In this document: positions 28,216 through 36,500 of the stretch, piece by piece
Numbering within the stretch: position 1 is the first letter of the stretch
How the letters are laid out: every line of letters begins with the position of its first letter
The notes under the pieces: generated by a model
The model's input: only the letters and a program-made list of their open reading frames with translations
Told to the model about the DNA's origin: nothing
Database searches by the model: none
NCBI GenBank assembly: GCA_026393835.1
Contig: JAPKZK010000041.1
Coordinates: 1-64,000, forward strand
Source: Candidatus Aminicenantota bacterium
GTDB taxonomy: Bacteria > Acidobacteriota > Aminicenantia > UBA2199
Reading direction: 5' to 3'
DNA: 64,000 nt
Program-made: the position numbers and the translations under genes

Positions 28216-29899
28216 TCTCACCTCCTTGAGAACTTCCACCAGGAAAATACAATCTAATTTTAGTACTCAGCTTTCCCTGGATAAACAAAATGGATATTGG
28301 GGTGTGTTTTACAGGGACGGCTTTCCAAAAAATATTGATTTTCCTATCCCTGACAGGCATCTTTATAATTTCCTGGTTCTCACTTCCCTTTTTCCAATAA
28401 AAATATTTATAATCTTTGAAATTAAGTATTATCTTTGCATTTCTATATAATAGGAATTGAAGCCATCGGGGGGGCAAACAGATCAGAAAAGGAGACATAT
28501 CATGGGCCGGTGTATTGGGTATCCGGCCTTCCATGAGTGGAATTCGTTTGATGATAAGCGGAAAGGTTAAACCGGGGAACTCTATCCTGATATTAGTGGA
28601 TATAAAACGAAAGTAGCAGTAAGTCAAAATAATGGCCACTAAAAAGACAATACCCAAAATGGCAGCAATTATTTTGAAAATATACCCCATTGTGCAATTT
28701 AGAGGCTTTGGCGATTCCACATTTATATCGAAACAAACACTAACTGTCCTTTTCCCAAGGATGGCATCATAGTGGACTGTGGAAAAATCAAAAAGAACCC
28801 TGCACATTAAAGGATCGCAGGGTAATTTTGATGAAAATCTAACTGGAAATTCAACAAACGGCTGGACAATGCCCTGATATATAAATTTATCTGTTTCATA
28901 AGTAATATCCACGGTAAAAGAGCTTCCAGGTCCCAGGTGTAGATAAAATGGTTGGGCAAAGTTTACTTTAATAATCCCTTCCGGGTTATTTCCCGTTTCT
29001 TTAATCCAGTGCATCTCTACTGTTCCGAAATTCTTCAAAAAACCTATATTTTTTGACTCAACTTCCCAGTTCTTTTGTTTTTGAGAGGCAAGTTCATAAG
29101 CTTCCAGAAAAATAGGTTGATTCTGCGTACCTAATGACTGTTGAAAAAGGTATTCAGGATTCCCTTTTCGAATAGGATTACCTTCGTTATCCAGGTAAAC
29201 ATAGTCGTTGTCAATCAATCGATTAAATTCTTTTATTTTTCTTGCATCACCCGGATTGCCCCACCTATCGACCATGCTCATGTCTTCACTCAGTAATTGT
29301 GCATTCAGAATACCGTCATGGATTACAATAAAAAATGTACGAACAACTTCTCCATTAACAGGAGTACTTTTCAGATGCATTAATGCCAGATATTTTGACC
29401 ATGTCAATAGGGTAAGGTTGTAAAATTCGTCAGGCAATATAGGTTCGTCAGCCAATATAGGGCGGCCCATCAATTCTTCTTTGGTAATATTGCTCTTGAA
29501 AATGAATCTGGAATGGATATAATTATCTGGCAATTTGTAGTTCTTTAATATGCTGTAGGGAAGTACGCCCGGAGTTACATGCCTTTTAGGAATAATGCCA
29601 AAATGAAACAATGTTAAAAAATCCTTCTGGGGATCCATCGGTGGTATTGATTCTCCAAACCCGTTTTCGTAGAGTCCATTTAAAAGTTTTTGTTTTAGTG
29701 CTTGCTGATAGGTTTGAACCTTTAACTTATTGGCTACAATCGATGCTGAGGCATCAATTAACAAAATATAATGATTGGGATGATCCTGAGTTTTTATAGT
29801 TTGAGGATACAATCCGGTTTGAAAAACAAAACAGAGCCCCACCACCATTAAAACGAGCCGCATAACACAAATTTTTTCTTTCGTTAATAACTTTTTCAT
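28208..29899 (-). CDS. exported vWA-like membrane protein, first gene of the five-gene operon
   Basis: The first roughly 35 residues form a signal peptide. HYILLIDASASIV matches the first strand and metal-binding DxSxS loop (DASAS) of a von Willebrand A domain, and FFIVIHDGIL looks like a later core strand. The fold is therefore likely, though divergent. Beta-rich sequence follows to a single membrane helix (IAAILGIVFLVAIILTY, near residue 415) and a cytoplasmic tail of about 130 residues, rich in beta and basic residues. ATG at 29899 is preferred over the in-frame TTG at 29911, because the signal peptide then begins MKKLLTKEK. The gene leads the operon. An extracytoplasmic vWA domain joined to a cytoplasmic tail suggests it senses or assembles something outside the membrane. 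Confidence 0.6.
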   Translation of the reverse strand: MKKLLTKEKICVMRLVLMVVGLCFVFQTGLYPQTIKTQDHPNHYILLIDASASIVANKLKVQTYQQALKQKLLNGLYENGFGESIPPMDPQKDFLTLFHFGIIPKRHVTPGVLPYSILKNYKLPDNYIHSRFIFKSNITKEELMGRPILADEPILPDEFYNLTLLTWSKYLALMHLKSTPVNGEVVRTFFIVIHDGILNAQLLSEDMSMVDRWGNPGDARKIKEFNRLIDNDYVYLDNEGNPIRKGNPEYLFQQSLGTQNQPIFLEAYELASQKQKNWEVESKNIGFLKNFGTVEMHWIKETGNNPEGIIKVNFAQPFYLHLGPGSSFTVDITYETDKFIYQGIVQPFVEFPVRFSSKLPCDPLMCRVLFDFSTVHYDAILGKRTVSVCFDINVESPKPLNCTMGYIFKIIAAILGIVFLVAIILTYCYFRFISTNIRIEFPGLTFPLIIKRIPLMEGRIPNTPAHDMSPFLICLPPRWLQFLLYRNAKIILNFKDYKYFYWKKGSENQEIIKMPVRDRKINIFWKAVPVKHTPISILFIQGKLSTKIRLYFPGGSSQGGENE

Positions 29900-30120
29900 C
29901 GTATTATCCAATGCTTAATCTTACAATCTATGGCACTTAAGTGGTAAGTATAACAAAGGAAAAATTTTTTTTCAATAGATTCTTTTCTAAAACGATCGCG
30001 AACCCCTGGAGATGATTCTCACACCTTTATTTTACAGTAAATTTGTATTTTGCTTTAACCTATTTAAGGCCAGAGTCATCCTTTTTAGAAGAAAGTCGGA
30101 AAACTTTGCCCCGTTAAAAT

Positions 30121-30190
30121 ACGTTTGGCTACGGTGCATGCCTTTCTAAATATTCCAGGGACGTAACTCCCAACAAATAAGGGGAAAATA
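30121..30190 (-). pseudogene. remnant of a membrane-protein C-terminus
   Basis: Read on the minus strand this segment gives FPLFVGSYVPGIFRKACTVA. That resembles the end of the four-helix membrane protein at 32946-33446 (LYLLGVNVPGMFKKIVSAV). No gene body remains on either side. The remainder of 29912-30190 shows no gene, only a 10-bp palindrome CACTTAAGTG at 29934-29943 upstream of the vWA-like gene. Confidence 0.35.
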
Positions 30191-30191
30191 G

Positions 30192-30878
30192 GGCCAGACG
30201 AAAAAATCCCCTTTCAAACTGTGGGATTTGCAAGGGAATCTCCAGGCGGATTTAAAAGGGCATACAGATGATGTAGTAAGCGCCGTCTTTTCCCCAGATG
30301 AGTCGAAAATACTTACCGCTTCATCAGACAATACCGCCAAATTATGGACCCTGGACGGCAAACTCCTGGTAAACCTGGATAAACATGCGAGAACAGTTAA
30401 TACCGCTGTCTTCTCCCCGGATGGGTCAAAAATACTAACCGCATCGGAAGACAATACAGCCAAATTATGGAACATTGACGGCAACCTCCTGGCAGATATG
30501 GATAAGCATACGGGAACCGTTTATACCGCTGTTTTTTCCCCGGATGGTACAAAAATAATTACTGCCTCATCCGATAGTACTGCCAAATTGTGGGACCTGG
30601 AAGGGAAACTTCTCATGGATTTTAAAGGGCATATCCAAACGGTTTATGCCGCTGTCTTTTCGCCGGACGGCAAACGAATACTGACAGCATCAATGGACAA
30701 TACCGCGAAATTATGGGACCTTGACGGGAATCTTTTAGCCGATTTAAACGAGCATATCGGTACAATTAATAAAGCCATCTTCTCTTCGGACGGCAAACGA
30801 ATCCTCACCGCCTCCGCGGATGGCACCGCGAAACTCTGGTATACCCCGGAAGCGATCATCGATTGGCTGAAAAAATGA
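30192..30878 (+). pseudogene. WD40-repeat gene fragment lacking its 5' end
   Basis: Five clear WD40 repeats occupy the frame (HTDDVVSAVFSPDESKIL, TASSDNTAKLWTLDG and so on), ending PEAIIDWLKK. The frame is open back to a stop at 30189-30191 and already reads FKLWDLQGNL before any plausible start. The sequence therefore begins in the middle of an earlier repeat. The first possible start, TTG at 30228, has no ribosome-binding site and would leave fewer than the seven blades of a closed propeller. I read it as the 3' part of a larger gene, perhaps a WD40-kinase or WD40-NTPase protein, truncated by a deletion that also left the adjacent remnant at 30121-30190. Expression of a short protein cannot be excluded. 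Confidence 0.65.
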
Positions 30879-30884
30879 AAAACA

Positions 30885-31066
30885 AGCCACGGACTTACAC
30901 GGACGGGCACTGACTTAAAAACAAAACACGCCCACGAATTGCACGAATAAACACGAATGAAAAACAAGCCGTCCACTGATTACACTGATTTTCACAGATT
31001 ACAGGAGGTTTTTTCTTACCTTCTTACCTTCTCAACTTCTCAACTTCCATCTATTTCCGCTCTTCC
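30885..31066. repeat. 182-bp direct repeat, left copy
   Basis: Identical to 32135-32316 except for one base (g at 30941, a at 32191). It is made of several smaller dispersed motifs (GCCACGGACTTACACGG, CACGAATAAACACGAATG, CACTGATTACACTGATTTTC, and a CTTCTTACC/CTCAACTT tract) and lies immediately upstream of the promoter of the intact Rpn-family gene. No open reading frame of its own is credible. Confidence 0.9.
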
Positions 31067-31096
31067 GCTCTTCCTTCTTTTTACCCGGCCATATAG

Positions 31097-31131
31097 TTGA
31101 AAAATTCCCGCGCCTGGGATATAATAATACT
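31097..31131 (+). promoter_or_regulatory. promoter of the intact Rpn-family gene, leaderless geometry
   Basis: TTGAAA (31097-31102), 17 bp and a perfect TATAAT (31120-31125) are followed by 6 bases and the ATG at 31132, without a ribosome-binding site. It is the same arrangement as at 12033 and 13320. Confidence 0.75.
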
Positions 31132-32064
31132 ATGAATAAAATAGACAGGATCCACGATAAAATGTTCACCAATGTCTTTGGAAAAGTGGACAACGCACGG
31201 GCTCTTTTGAAAAAAGTTCTGCCTGAAAAACTAAAAAAAAGAATCGATTTCTCCAACATCGAAATCGAGGACACCGATTACGTATCCAAACAATTCGAGG
31301 AATACTACTCCGATATTGTGGTCAAAGTAAAAATGAAATCCAAAGACGGCGGGAAAATCCCTACGGATATCTGTTTCATAGTAGAACACAAAACAGAGGG
31401 AAGAAAAAAGATTTTCATCCAGGTCCTGAAATACATGGTAGAGGAATGGCAAAAAGACATCGATGAGAAGAGGCCGCTGCGCATCATTATTCCCATTGTC
31501 TTTTACCATGGAGAAAAGAAGTGGACAATACCTCGATTCTTCGTGGATCAATTTGACGTTGAAGAGGAAGTAAAAGAGTTTTTACTGAATTACAGGTATT
31601 TCCTTTTCGATGCCGAACCGTGGGACTTCCGAACCGAAAGAAATAAAGAATTAAAAGATAATGTATTTCTATTGACGGCATTGGCGCTGATGAAATATGC
31701 TTATACCGATGAAACGGAAGGCATCGAGGAAATATTTAGATTCTGGCATGAAAAGGGATTTACCGATGATATCGAAGATGTCGTCTTTTTTCTCATCTAC
31801 ATTTCCGATACTAAGAATATAAGCCGGGATCAATTAAAAAAAATGCTGGAGAAAAGTAAAATAGAAGGAGGTGGCATCATGCAAACATTAGGCGACAGAA
31901 TGAGAAAAGAAGGAATCGAAATAGGAGAAAAAATAGGAATCGAAGAGGGAAAAATCGAAACAGCCAGGACATTAATAAAGAGAGGCATCGATATGAATAT
32001 TATTGCAGAGGCAACCGGGTTTCCCAAAGGGAAAATTGAAAAATTGGCGGAAACAGTCCATTAA
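31132..32064 (+). CDS. Rpn-family PD-(D/E)XK nuclease/putative transposase
   Basis: Full-length 310-residue member of the Rpn (YhgA-like, recombination-promoting nuclease) family. The N-terminal domain begins MNKIDRIHDKMFTNVFG. The nuclease core appears as YYSDIVVKVKMK, then IPTDICFIVEHKTEGRKKIFIQVLKYM, where D, E and K provide the expected catalytic D-ExK pattern (EHK). IIPIVFYHGEKKW is a typical family segment. The C-terminus has repeated EGIEIGEKIGIEEGK units and a final helix-turn-helix-like IIAEATGFPKGKIEKLAE. Family members bind and cut DNA and can promote RecA-independent recombination; activity here is inferred. It is flanked on both sides by 182-bp direct repeats, as though it sat in a recombination-prone cassette. 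Confidence 0.85.
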   Translation: MNKIDRIHDKMFTNVFGKVDNARALLKKVLPEKLKKRIDFSNIEIEDTDYVSKQFEEYYSDIVVKVKMKSKDGGKIPTDICFIVEHKTEGRKKIFIQVLKYMVEEWQKDIDEKRPLRIIIPIVFYHGEKKWTIPRFFVDQFDVEEEVKEFLLNYRYFLFDAEPWDFRTERNKELKDNVFLLTALALMKYAYTDETEGIEEIFRFWHEKGFTDDIEDVVFFLIYISDTKNISRDQLKKMLEKSKIEGGGIMQTLGDRMRKEGIEIGEKIGIEEGKIETARTLIKRGIDMNIIAEATGFPKGKIEKLAETVH

Positions 32065-32134
32065 AAGCACGACACTCGAGACTTGACACCGGCGCCGCCT
32101 GTTCTTTGTCAGCCTCGAAGGACAGCGAAGTATG

Positions 32135-32316
32135 AGCCACGGACTTACACGGACGGGCACTGACTTAAAAACAAAACACGCCCACGAATTACACGAATAA
32201 ACACGAATGAAAAACAAGCCGTCCACTGATTACACTGATTTTCACAGATTACAGGAGGTTTTTTCTTACCTTCTTACCTTCTCAACTTCTCAACTTCCAT
32301 CTATTTCCGCTCTTCC
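32135..32316. repeat. 182-bp direct repeat, right copy
   Basis: Second copy of 30885-31066, in the same orientation, offset by 1250 bp, with a single mismatch. It begins about 70 bp after the stop of the Rpn-family gene. Recombination between the copies would remove exactly that gene with its promoter. Confidence 0.9.
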
Positions 32317-32437
32317 TTTTTTTCTTCATCATTCATCATTTCATATCTCACCACTGACCAATGACAAATGACCAACGACCCAATCAGTCGCTCTTGCGGC
32401 AATATTTTCACAGTCTCCGGGTGAAGACGCAACCTTT

Positions 32438-32794
32438 GCGTCAAATGCCAAAGCTCCCGGGGCAAATGCCGGAGCTCTTGTGGCAAATGACAAAGATGTT
32501 GCGTCAGATGACAAAGCTCCTGTGGCAAATGCCAAAGAGGTTAAGGCAAATGACAAAGATGTTGAGGCAAATGCCCGAGCCCTTGCGGCAAATGACAAAG
32601 ATGTTGGGGCAATTGCCAAAACTCCTGGGGCAAATGACAAACCTTCTGTGGCAAATGCCGGAGCAGTTAAGGCAAATGACAAAAATCTTGTGGCAAATGC
32701 CTGAGCTTCTTTGGCAAATGACAAAGATGTTGTGGCAAATGCCTGAGAACCTTTGCAAAATTGCGAACGTAATGTGCAAAATAGCAAGAAGCTA
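32438..32794. repeat. 21-nt tandem array, about 17 units
   Basis: Units of strictly 21 nt with the core GGCAAATGACAAAGATGTT alternate with units of the form GGCAAATGCCNNAGCTCTT, giving a 42-nt higher-order period. The last two units are degenerate. Because 21 is a multiple of 3, several frames stay open and would encode heptad repeats (for example ANDKDVx/ANAxxxx or WQMxKxL). No promoter or ribosome-binding site is evident before any of these frames, so I list the array as a repeat and not as a gene. Other gap sequence from 32317 to 32437 and 32795 to 32945 holds only dispersed repeats (GACCAATGACAAATGACC; CCTTCGCGTTCTTAGCGG). Confidence 0.8.
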
Positions 32795-32945
32795 AAGGAA
32801 GAGAGAAAAAAACAATCTGTGGAAATCAGTGTAATCGCCTATACGTGGACAAATGTTTTTCTTAGCGGTCCTTCGCGTTCTTAGCGGCTATCTTCTTACC
32901 TGTCTGTGTTTGTCGCGACGCTTGTGTTCGTCCGTGGCTGCGCGG

Positions 32946-33446
32946 CTATTTTTTCACGGCACTTACTATCTTCTTAAACATTCCCGGGACGTTTACCCCC
33001 AACAAATACAGAACCAAAAGGTCCATTGCCAGGATAGGAATAAGAACCAACAGGAAATCGATCTGATGATCCCGCGCAAAACTGAATATCATACTTGCGA
33101 TTCCCCCTAAATTGGGATCGATCTCCAACAAGTCCCGCACCAACGCCAGGTTAATCAATACCGGCAGCCATAAATATAAAGATAATTTCAAGTATTTTTC
33201 AACTTTTTCAACTTTTGAAAAAAACAAAACCACGATAATTACTACGGGCAATAAAAACGCCGTCAACCCAAAAAGATTGAAAAGAAAAAAAACGGACCTC
33301 TGAAAAATGGAACAGCCATGACAGGGCCCGGGAAACGGATACCGAAAAGTAATGACCGCTATCACTGCCGCCAGGATTGCGAAAATGATCTTTAAAAACG
33401 AAGCTTTTGAAAAAGCTTCACCAAAACTTTTGTTTGTTTTTTTCAT
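32946..33446 (-). CDS. hypothetical membrane protein with four predicted helices
   Basis: Not recognised. Four hydrophobic helices are visible (IIFAILAAVIAVITF, FLLPVVIIVVLFF, LSLYLWLPVLINLALV and LLVLIPILAMDLLVLYLLG). Two cysteines occur in PCHGCSIF between helices 1 and 2. I start at the ATG at 33446 (MKKTNKSFGEAF), because the frame upstream of it consists of the CACAGATT dispersed repeat. A weak TTATAT box ends 6 nt before this ATG, so the mRNA may be leaderless. A remnant of a related gene lies near 30121. It is separated from the PBP gene at 33559 by about 110 bp of repeat sequence. Confidence 0.55.
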   Translation of the reverse strand: MKKTNKSFGEAFSKASFLKIIFAILAAVIAVITFRYPFPGPCHGCSIFQRSVFFLFNLFGLTAFLLPVVIIVVLFFSKVEKVEKYLKLSLYLWLPVLINLALVRDLLEIDPNLGGIASMIFSFARDHQIDFLLVLIPILAMDLLVLYLLGVNVPGMFKKIVSAVKK

Positions 33447-33558
33447 TATTCGATATAAAGACGTTCGTCCACAGATTACACAGATTTTCACAGATTTTTT
33501 TTCCAATCTTCATTGTTTCCGCTCTTCCTTTTTTCTTCATCATTCATCATTCTATTAC

Positions 33559-36500
33559 TTACCAGTTACCTCCTTTACTGTTCTCATAATCAATAACGGC
33601 TTTCAAAATATCCTCTGTAAGCTTCCCTGCTACCTTTGCCCCTAACCCTGCCCGCGGCACGATTACCGAAAACACCAGCGGCGTTCCATCCCTGAAAATC
33701 ACAAACCCTACAAAAAGCGAATTGTCCCCATAAAGCTCTGTCTCCGCCGTCCCGGTCTTGGCATAAAATTCCCGCCCCTCCCGGATTTCCTGGAAAACCG
33801 TATTGGCTGTTCCCCGCTCTACTACAGCTTTCATGGCTTCTTTTACCTGCTCGGCCCCTTCCCCGGGAAATACCCGGACCTTATCCCTCTCCGGATCAAA
33901 TGATATTATCTTTTCCACGCCGGTATTTTTATTTTTTGCCGGGTCATTATTGCCGGTGGTAACGGGCTCTGGCGATTCCTTCATGGTTACCGACCGAACA
34001 ACCGACGGGCGGTATAAAACTCCCCGGTTTAAAACCGCGGCGGCAATCATGGCATTCTGCAAAGCCGTTACCTGGAAATCTCCCTGACCAATGGCATAAT
34101 GGGCAACATTAGCCGGCCGGTAAGCATTGACGGGAAACCGCGACTCCACAGCCACAAACGAATCATTGGGCGTACGGACAAGATTCGCGGCAAATGGGGC
34201 GTTCTTTAAATTATACAACAAATCAATCTCTTGATTGATCATAAGTTTCTCGGCAATCTCCAACATGGGATACTCCATGTATGTCTGAGCCGCCGGCAGA
34301 CCGGCTTTAATGATAAAGATCTTCCGATTATTCTCATCATTATTATTTATATTTTCGCCATAACCGTAGGCCAGGCTGTCAACCGTAAGTACCCGGTTAC
34401 TATGCAAAGCTAGATAGGAAAAATAGGTATTGTAAGAATGGGCAAAGGCATCGGTAAGCGAACAAAACCCCTCCGGCATGATGTGCCCCTGGAAATTCCG
34501 GATGCGAAAAACGATCTCTTTCCCGTTTAACATAAAACTATCCTGTAAATCCAACCGTGGAAAATTCTTGAAACTGCCGGCTGAACTCAACAGGTCCCGT
34601 AAATAGGGAAAAAGATAACGGCCCTTTGCATCTTTCCTATCCGCTGAACATAGATAAGCAGCGGAATCGAGGATTTTGGCCGTGGAACCGGGATTGTATT
34701 TCCATGCCCAACTTCTATTTAAGAAAGGATTTTCACGGGGGAGATAAGGTTTTGCAATATCCGGGTTGAGCGCTTTCATGGCGTCATCATCATAGGGATA
34801 GGAGGCCGCGGTTAAGATATTCCCTTTGGGACCCATTAATACCACGGCCGCTTCATAAAAATAATTCTTGATCTTGTCTATTTCCTTTTTGATCTCTTCA
34901 ATCCGGGTTTGCAGACCGATAATGTCTTGCATGACGGACTGGCGGGCCGTGGGTTCACTAAGAACCAATTCCGACCGTTTTGCTTGCAGCAGGACTTCGG
35001 TTGCCGCCAGTTCCCGCTTAAGATATCGATAATCGGGATCGTTTAATTCGCTGTCCCGGGCGGCCCGGAGGGTTTTTTCCATGGCTTCCAGGGCAATGGC
35101 CTGCCATTCACGGTCGATAGTCAACCGAACCCCGGTTACCCGGTCTTGCGGCGATAACTTTGAAAAGATTTGCTCCAACCCCCAGACCCCCTCGCCGGAA
35201 CTGCCGAAAAAAGACAATAGTTCCGCTGTAACCCGGGGCGCATAAAACCGCTGCCGCTTAGCGTTTACTTCGGCGTTAAAAGCAAGCGGCGTGTTATTAT
35301 TGTCGGAAACCAGGGGTTTCAATGCGTCCTGGAGTCTGTTGAAGCTGAGCCGCTCAACCTGGTCTTGCTTCAAAAGCAGTCGGCTGTTGTCCGCTTTAAG
35401 CATATAATCGGCGTAAAAATTCTTGCGGTACCCTTTCCTGGCTGCCATCACCGTGATTTCGTTTTCTCCTTTATTTAACGCCCTCACAAAATCGTCGGAA
35501 GCCTCGACCACCCTGCGATTCACCCGCAAACTGTAATCGCCGGAAGCATATATTTTCCAGGAAACGGATCGGGGAACGGCTTCCAGTTGGAATTTCTTCC
35601 TGAAATACCGAAATTTAAGGCCGCTGTAGACCGGGTCCCAGGTTTCATCGTACCACAGGGAATCGATGGGGCCGGCGCCGATCCCGGGGTCCGACAGGCT
35701 GTAGGGAGGATTGACAAAAGCCGCTGTCCATTGGGCGGTGTTTATGGAGGCTTCCCAGGTCTCATCGGATACCAGGCGAAAAGGACTGCCGTCGGGATTT
35801 GTGAAAATAACCTCGGCCTGGAAATTGGTGGACCCGATACGCCGGTTAAAGGTTTCCAGGTTCCAGACTTTTATATGGATTTCGTTTTTACTCATGGGGA
35901 TTGCCGCGGCCTGGGGGCCGTCGAAAAAATTACCGCGGGTGTAATTTTGGCCGTCAAAGCTGTAACCGAAGTCGGCGGCGGCGATTAATCGAACCGATAA
36001 CGGGGTTTGTTTGAATGTGACGCGGAACTCGACCGGTTCATCGGTCATTTCGATAAGGGAACCCCAATAAAACGTATCGATGCCGCTGACAATGGGGGTG
36101 TTTTCCAGCAGGGGGGAGGCATTCATCCAGGAATGCCCGGGACTTTTATAGACGACTTCCCGGATGTGGGATTTGTCCACGTTCAAACCGACGCCTATAA
36201 CCTGGTGACGGTTATTCAACTTCTCGACTTCCCGGCAAAAGACCTGGAAAATTCCTTTGTTCTGCATTTTCCGGATGAGCGAACGGGCTTTGCCCGCATA
36301 ATTTTTAAACTCGCTGTAATCGCTAAACTCTCGCCAGGTAATGTTGTTTTTTTCAAGGTAATCCCGAAGCGCCGCACTATCTTTTTTATCCTTTTTTCCC
36401 CCGGGTATTTTTTGCAATTGGGATAAAAATTCCGTGGTAACCGGATAATAGCAATTGTCTTTCCGATAATACATGTCCCGGTCCAGGAGTTCTTTGATAT

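Noticed and set aside
30885..32316. Composite transposon with the 182-bp repeats as insertion sequences
   Set aside because: The repeats have no terminal inverted repeats and no transposase frame; they consist of the dispersed gap repeats.
32361..32795. Array frames of 144, 148, 91 and 74 codons as genes
   Set aside because: A 21-nt array leaves many frames open; no start signal favours one, and the first frame starts inside a dispersed repeat.
33447..33506. N-terminal extension of the four-helix membrane protein
   Set aside because: It is made of the CACAGATT dispersed repeat; the ATG at 33446 fits the homologous part better.
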